Made by a program: the position numbers and the translations under genes
The notes under the pieces: generated by a model
What the model was told of the DNA's origin: nothing
What the model saw: only the letters and a program-made list of their open reading frames with translations
Database searches by the model: none
In this document: in pieces, positions 6,112 to 9,181 of the stretch
How positions within the stretch are numbered: the stretch's first letter is position 1
How the letters are laid out: each line of letters starts with the position of its first letter
Assembly (NCBI GenBank): GCA_044370695.1
Contig: JBILVB010000146.1
Span: forward strand, 1 to 9,181
DNA: 9,181 nucleotides
Direction of reading: 5' to 3'
Source of the DNA: JBEIFW01 sp044370695
GTDB taxonomy: Bacteria; Actinomycetota; Acidimicrobiia; Acidimicrobiales; Ilumatobacteraceae

Positions 6112-7280
6112 CGGTCGATGTCTCCGAGGATGAAGTACAGACTCGCCAGGATCGTGATCACGTCCGGCACGTAGGTGCCTCGCAGCACCCACGACGACAC
6201 GGAGATGTTGGAGAAGCTCGCCGAACGGATCTTGACCCGGAACGGCCCGAGATCACCCTTCGACACGACGTAGTAGCCCATCTCCCCCAACGGGTTCTCC
6301 GTGGCGACCCACGCCTCGCCCTCGGGCACCTTGATGATGCGGGGGACCTTGGCCATGATCGGCCCGGACGGCATCGTGTCGAGCAACTGGTCGACGATCT
6401 TCGACGACTCGCGCACCTCCTGGAGACGCACCCAGTAGCGGGCGAACGAGTCCCCGTCGGGGTGGGTCCAGACCTTCCAGTCGCACTTGTCCCACGCCAT
6501 CGGCAGCTTCTGGTCGCGCCGGAGATCCCAGTCGACACCCGACGCCCGCAGGTTGGCGCCCGACAGGCCGTACTGCAGGGCGATCTCCCGGGGGATCACG
6601 CCGATCCCGCGCGTCCGGGCTTCGAAGATCTCGTTGCCGAGGAGCAGGTCCTCCATCTCGTCACAGAACCCGCGGACCTTGCGCATCACGGCGCGGGTCT
6701 CGTCGATCCAACCCTTGGGAAGGTCGTCTTTGAGGCCGCCGATCCGGTCGAAGTTCGGGTGGAAACGCCCGCCGGTGGCCGCCTCGATCTGGTTGAGGAC
6801 GAACTCGCGGTCGCGGAAGGCGAAGAACACCGGGGTGACCGCACCCAACTGCACGCCCATGTCGCCGAGGAACAGGATCACGTTGGCGATCCGGCCCATC
6901 TCGAACAGCAGGGTGCGGATGTGCTGGGCCCGGGGCGGCGCCTCGATGTCCATGAGTTGCTCGGCCGCGAGGATGAACGGCACCTCGTTGCAGAACGAGC
7001 CGAGCCAGTCGATCCGGTTCACCAACGTGGTGACCTGCGGGAAGGTGCGGACCTCCGTGAGCTTCTCGTAGCCGCGGTGCATGTAGCCCGGGATGGGTTC
7101 GGCCCACACCACCTGCTCGCCGTCGAGGCGGCACACGATGCGCAGCGTGCCGTGGGTGGCCGGGTGCTGCGGACCGATGTTGAGCGTCATGCCCTCGGTC
7201 TCGAGTTCCACGTTCACCCGGGCGTCCGCCGCCTGCGAGGCGATGTACGAGAGCTGCTGGCGGTCGGAGATCATGGTCAT
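6108..7280 (-). CDS. nuoD: NADH-quinone oxidoreductase subunit D (NuoD, 49 kDa subunit) with altered quinone-site residues
   Basis: NuoD forms, with NuoB, the pocket where quinone is reduced by cluster N2; the fold derives from [NiFe] hydrogenase large subunits. The 390-residue product has the N-terminal motif NIGPQHPATHGTLR (34-47) with the head-group His39, GAVTPVFFAFRDRE (146-159), RIGGLKDDLP (179-188), GLSGANLRASGVDWDLR (238-254) and the closing PDVITILASLYFILGDIDR. By motif alignment with T. thermophilus Nqo4, the quinone-binding Tyr87 position is Leu86 (TTLVNRIDW against the usual PYTDRxDY), and Asp139, partner of the quinone-site His, is Gln144 (GVQLGAVTP against LLDLGALTP). I checked both codons (TTG, CAG). 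The hydrogenase nickel cysteines are not apparent, as expected for complex I. The start ATG 7280 has a strong ribosome site; longer upstream extensions fall inside nuoC. The stop overlaps the nuoH ATG (ATGA), with no nuoE, F or G between. Confidence 0.96.
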   Translation of the reverse strand: MTMISDRQQLSYIASQAADARVNVELETEGMTLNIGPQHPATHGTLRIVCRLDGEQVVWAEPIPGYMHRGYEKLTEVRTFPQVTTLVNRIDWLGSFCNEVPFILAAEQLMDIEAPPRAQHIRTLLFEMGRIANVILFLGDMGVQLGAVTPVFFAFRDREFVLNQIEAATGGRFHPNFDRIGGLKDDLPKGWIDETRAVMRKVRGFCDEMEDLLLGNEIFEARTRGIGVIPREIALQYGLSGANLRASGVDWDLRRDQKLPMAWDKCDWKVWTHPDGDSFARYWVRLQEVRESSKIVDQLLDTMPSGPIMAKVPRIIKVPEGEAWVATENPLGEMGYYVVSKGDLGPFRVKIRSASFSNISVSSWVLRGTYVPDVITILASLYFILGDIDR

Positions 7281-7285
7281 CGCGC

Positions 7286-7921
7286 TCACTCCTCCCCGGC
7301 CATGCCCTCGGGCATGGGCTCGACGTCGACGATGCCCGGCCAGGGCTTCACGAGCCGGGCGAGCAGCGGGTAGTCCTTGCGCAGCGGGAATCCTTCGAAC
7401 CCCGTGGGCAGATACAGCTTGCGGAGATCCGGGTGGCCGGCGAACACGATGCCGAACATCTCCCAGGTCTCCCGCTCGTGCCAGTTGGCCCCGGCGTACA
7501 CGGGCACCCAACTCGCCACCGCCGGCTCGGCATCGGGCACGTCGACCTTGAGCAACAGACCGACGTTGTTGCGGACGTCGAACACCCGGGCCAGCACCTG
7601 GAACCGGGTCTCGCCGCCGGCGTACCCCTGGCGGATCGTGGTGTCGCGCTCGGGCGCCGGCTGAGTGGGATCGTCCTCGCCGCGGCCGTAGGGCGAGGGC
7701 AGCCAGTCGATCGCCGAGAGGAAGTCGAAGTACTCGAAGCCGAGGCGGTGGCGCAGCACCTCGCCCGCGGTGCGCCACGCATCGGTGCGGACCCGAACCC
7801 AGGTGTCGCGACCCGGCGCCTCGTGGGTGGCCACGAGCGCCTCGCCGAGTTCGGCACCGAGGCGCTCGACGGCAGCGGCACGCCGCTCGGACAGATCAGC
7901 CAGAGACGACAATTGGCTCAC
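7286..7921 (-). CDS. nuoC: NADH-quinone oxidoreductase subunit C (NuoC, 30 kDa subunit)
   Basis: NuoC is a hydrophilic, cofactor-free scaffold that sits with NuoD in the Q module. The 211-residue product carries the 30-kDa signature at 148-158, HERETWEMFGI, followed by HPDLRKLYLP and GFPLRKDYPL (163-186). The Asp usual in the signature (EREXXD) is Glu154, a conservative change. The N-terminal half has the expected FEYFDFLSAIDW segment (62-73). Residues 75-105, containing GRGEDDPTQPAPERD, form a polar stretch that may be a lineage insertion. The start is GTG at 7921 or more probably TTG at 7912, judged by the ribosome site. The gene is separate from nuoD (5-nt gap), not fused as in E. coli NuoCD. 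Confidence 0.95.
   Translation of the reverse strand: MSQLSSLADLSERRAAAVERLGAELGEALVATHEAPGRDTWVRVRTDAWRTAGEVLRHRLGFEYFDFLSAIDWLPSPYGRGEDDPTQPAPERDTTIRQGYAGGETRFQVLARVFDVRNNVGLLLKVDVPDAEPAVASWVPVYAGANWHERETWEMFGIVFAGHPDLRKLYLPTGFEGFPLRKDYPLLARLVKPWPGIVDVEPMPEGMAGEE
7289..7295 (-). promoter_or_regulatory. Strong ribosome binding site of nuoD
   Basis: GGAGGAG on the minus strand, ending about 8 nt before the ATG at 7280, is one of the best Shine-Dalgarno matches in the operon. It overlaps the final codons of nuoC. It supports ATG 7280 over the second in-frame ATG at 7274. Confidence 0.65.
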
Positions 7922-8399
7922 CCCTCCAGCGTGCGGACATGTCCTCGTGCTTGATCCGCTCCTGCAGCAGGACGATCCCTTCGAGCAGCGCCTCGGGCCG
8001 GGGTGGGCACCCGGGCACGTACACGTCGACCGGGATGATCTGGTCGACGCCCTTGGTGACCGAGTAGCTGTCCCAGTAGGGACCGCCGCAGTTGGCGCAG
8101 GACCCCATCGAGATCACGTACTTCGGGTCGGGCATCTGTTCCCACAGGCGCCGGATGGAGGGCGCCATCTTGTCGGTCACCGTGCCCGAGATGACGACGA
8201 GGTCGGCCTGGCGGGGACTCGCTGGCAGCGGGATGACCCCGAGGCGCATCACGTCGTACCGAGGCGACCCGAACGCCGCGCCCATCTCGATGGCGCAGCA
8301 GGCGAGGCCCCACTGGTACACCCACATCGAGTACGAGCGACCGATGTTGAACAGCTTGGTGAGGGGCTTGGGCATCCGCCCCTTCTCGACCAGACCCAT
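7896..8399 (-). CDS. nuoB: NADH-quinone oxidoreductase subunit B (NuoB, PSST homologue, cluster N2)
   Basis: This 167-residue Q-module subunit carries the terminal [4Fe-4S] cluster N2, which passes electrons to quinone. The expected ligands are all visible: the tandem Cys34-Cys35 in GLACCAIEMG, Cys101 in ISMGSCANCGG, and Cys131 in VPGCPPRPEA. The conserved ASPRQADL and GTVTDKMAP segments (60-80) are present. An additional Cys104 occurs in CANCGG, where homologues have variable small residues; it need not bind the cluster. The ATG at 8399 has a GGAG site (8405-8408) 5 nt upstream and gives normal length; longer in-frame extensions run back into nuoA and were rejected. The 3' end overlaps the start of nuoC by up to 26 nt, suggesting translational coupling. 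Confidence 0.97.
   Translation of the reverse strand: MGLVEKGRMPKPLTKLFNIGRSYSMWVYQWGLACCAIEMGAAFGSPRYDVMRLGVIPLPASPRQADLVVISGTVTDKMAPSIRRLWEQMPDPKYVISMGSCANCGGPYWDSYSVTKGVDQIIPVDVYVPGCPPRPEALLEGIVLLQERIKHEDMSARWRGEPIVVSG
7922..7927 (-). promoter_or_regulatory. Ribosome binding site that questions the nuoC start
   Basis: GGAGGG on the minus strand lies inside the end of nuoB and directly abuts the GTG at 7921, which is too close for normal initiation. The in-frame TTG at 7912, the fourth codon, is about 10 nt from the GGAGG core and would be better placed. The true NuoC start may therefore be TTG at 7912, giving a protein shorter by three residues. Confidence 0.5.
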
Positions 8400-8427
8400 C
8401 AGGACTCCACCGATCGAAGGACTGTGC

Positions 8428-8793
8428 TCAGACCCACCGCAGGACGCCCTTGCGCCAGGCGTAGACCAGCCCGAGCAGGAGCACCCCCACGAAGATGCCC
8501 ATCTCCACCAGGCCGAACACGCCGTACACCTCGAGCTGGGTGGCCCAGGGGAAGATGAACACCGCCTCGACGTCGAAGATGACGAACAGGACGGCGAACA
8601 CGTAGTAGCGGATCTGGCTCTGGGACCAGCCGTCGCCCACCGGGTCGACGCCACTTTCGTAGGGGATGAACTTCTGCGACTGCGGCCGGGACGGGCGCAC
8701 GGCGGCCGCCAGGCCGAGCAGCAGGGCCGCCAGGACCACCGCCGTCGCCATGAAGATGGCCACGGTGAGGTAGTTCCGCAGGAAGTCGGACAT
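8428..8793 (-). CDS. nuoA: NADH-quinone oxidoreductase subunit A (NuoA, ND3 homologue)
   Basis: This 121-residue membrane subunit of complex I has three predicted helices (about 9-31, 63-83, 90-113), as usual for NuoA. It packs against NuoH at the junction of the membrane and hydrophilic arms, near the quinone entrance. The family signature is visible as PYESG (44-48), RYYVFAVLFVIFDVEAVF (62-79) with the conserved acidic Asp74 and Glu76, and FPWA (81-84). The Cys of the usual YECG motif, equivalent to the mitochondrial ND3 loop Cys, is Ser47 here. The ATG at 8793 starts a normal-length protein, but no purine-rich ribosome site precedes it (CGCCGACCG directly upstream). It is the first gene of the nuo operon, followed 27-28 nt later by nuoB. 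Identity is very confident. Confidence 0.96.
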   Translation of the reverse strand: MSDFLRNYLTVAIFMATAVVLAALLLGLAAAVRPSRPQSQKFIPYESGVDPVGDGWSQSQIRYYVFAVLFVIFDVEAVFIFPWATQLEVYGVFGLVEMGIFVGVLLLGLVYAWRKGVLRWV

Positions 8794-8802
8794 CGGTCGG
8801 CG

Positions 8803-8808
8803 ACTCTA
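8803..8808 (-). promoter_or_regulatory. Candidate -10 box for the nuo operon
   Basis: TAGAGT on the minus strand fits the TANNNT pattern of vegetative -10 elements and ends 9 nt before the nuoA ATG. A TTGTGA hexamer (8829-8834) upstream shares four of six positions with the -35 consensus but at a long 20-nt spacing, so the -35 is weak. If used, transcription would begin within a few nucleotides of the nuoA start codon, giving an almost leaderless mRNA. This agrees with the lack of a Shine-Dalgarno sequence there. Confidence 0.3.
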
Positions 8809-8828
8809 GTCCGAGTGCGTGAACGACC

Positions 8829-9181
8829 TCACAAACGCAGCGGACCGGCGGGAGCGGTCACCCCGATCGCTGCGTTCAGGTTCCCCGAGCGCAGGCCCTC
8901 GAGATCCAGCGTCACGTACCGGTAGCCGGCGCCGGTCACCCCGGCCACGATCGCCTCGCGCTCGGCGACGGCGGCGGACAGTTCGGCGAGCGGGAGCTCG
9001 ATCCGGGCGGTGTCGCCGTAGTGGCGGACCCGGACCGCGGCGAACCCGAGCGCTCGCAGCGCGGCCTCGGCCCGCTCGACCCGGGAGAGCAGGGCCACGG
9101 TGACCCCGGTGCCGTACGGCAACCGGGAGGCCAGGCAGGCGGCGGCCGGCTTGTCGAAGGTCCGCAGGCCGAGGCGCTCGG
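8829..9181 (-). CDS. larE: LarE-type ATP-dependent sacrificial sulfur transferase, C-terminal part (5' end outside window)
   Basis: The reading frame enters from the right edge and stops with TGA at 8831-8829, leaving 116 visible residues, roughly the last 40% of a family that usually has about 270. Visible motifs are KPAAACLASRLPYGTG near the start of the fragment, RVRHYGDTARIE in the middle, and YVTLDLEGLRSGNLN near the end, all typical of LarE (PP-loop ATPase superfamily). LarE proteins activate a pyridinium dicarboxylate mononucleotide with ATP and transfer sulfur from their own cysteine, making the organic part of the nickel-pincer cofactor first described for lactate racemase. The only Cys in the fragment is in KPAAACLASR; I infer but cannot prove that it is functionally important. 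The N-terminal PP-loop is outside the window. The gene lies 35 nt upstream of nuoA on the same strand but has no evident link to respiration. Family assignment is confident; the physiological substrate is unknown. Confidence 0.85.
   Translation of the reverse strand, partial: ERLGLRTFDKPAAACLASRLPYGTGVTVALLSRVERAEAALRALGFAAVRVRHYGDTARIELPLAELSAAVAEREAIVAGVTGAGYRYVTLDLEGLRSGNLNAAIGVTAPAGPLRL
8834..8876 (-). other. Inverted repeat / hairpin at the 3' end of larE, possible terminator
   Basis: Perfect 9-bp arms AACGCAGCG (8834-8842) and CGCTGCGTT (8868-8876) enclose 25 nt. Inside is a second 5-bp stem, GACCG (8843-8847) with CGGTC (8855-8859), stacked on the outer one. In the minus-strand RNA the outer stem ends in UU and continues UGUGA, so there is only a short, interrupted U run. 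The structure lies within the last codons of larE, just before its stop. It could act as a weak intrinsic terminator or mRNA-stabilising hairpin separating larE from nuo. Because it is also coding sequence in GC-rich DNA, the role is uncertain. Confidence 0.4.

Noticed and set aside
6105..6115. Missing nuoEFG considered as an assembly deletion
   Set aside because: The nuoD stop and nuoH start overlap precisely with intact termini of both proteins and a ribosome site within nuoD; a random deletion would rarely leave this. It cannot be fully excluded from sequence alone.
6108..7280. NuoD considered as a [NiFe] hydrogenase large subunit or Mrp/Ech-type homologue
   Set aside because: No paired CxxC nickel ligands are seen at the N- and C-terminal sites, and the IGPQHPATHG and C-terminal GDIDR motifs are those of complex I NuoD.
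7281..7778. N-terminal extension of the nuoD frame upstream of ATG 7280
   Set aside because: It overlaps nuoC in another frame, reads as Arg-rich noise, and a strong ribosome site supports 7280.

Overview
The window is a stretch of very GC-rich bacterial chromosome. Every gene I can support is on the minus strand, so the genes read from high to low coordinates. GTG starts, dense coupled gene packing and protein sequence style (for example the PHESP segment of NuoL and the IDW segment of NuoD) suggest an Actinomycetota-like organism, possibly Acidimicrobiia. That placement is inference from composition and general resemblance only.

Layout in transcription order: (1) 9181-8829, the C-terminal part of a LarE-type ATP-dependent sulfur transferase, entering from outside the window. 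(2) A short junction (8794-8828) with a candidate -10 box close to the next start, preceded by a strong inverted repeat at the end of larE. (3) 8793 to 1, ten consecutive respiratory complex I (NDH-1) genes in the order nuoA, B, C, D, H, I, J, K, L, M. nuoM leaves the window before its stop. Spacing is tight throughout: nuoD/nuoH share ATGA, nuoH/nuoI share TGATG, nuoB/nuoC overlap, and other gaps are 3 to 28 nt. No gene-free stretch exceeds 35 nt.

The encoded complex has the connecting (Q) module NuoB, C, D, I and the membrane proton-pumping module NuoA, H, J, K, L, M (NuoN presumably follows). The nuoE, nuoF and nuoG genes of the NADH-oxidising module, normally between nuoD and nuoH, are absent, and the nuoD/nuoH junction is a clean 4-nt stop/start overlap. 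The operon therefore looks like an 11-subunit-type complex I whose electron donor is not encoded here. Ferredoxin or another carrier docking at NuoI is the natural hypothesis.

Three further peculiarities deserve attention. NuoD lacks two residues that normally line the quinone head-group site: the conserved Tyr is Leu86 and the conserved Asp is Gln144. NuoL and NuoM each carry a His-rich insertion, built from 18-bp tandem repeats, apparently at the same loop before the last core helix of the antiporter fold. nuoA seems to lack a Shine-Dalgarno sequence and may be translated from a nearly leaderless mRNA.
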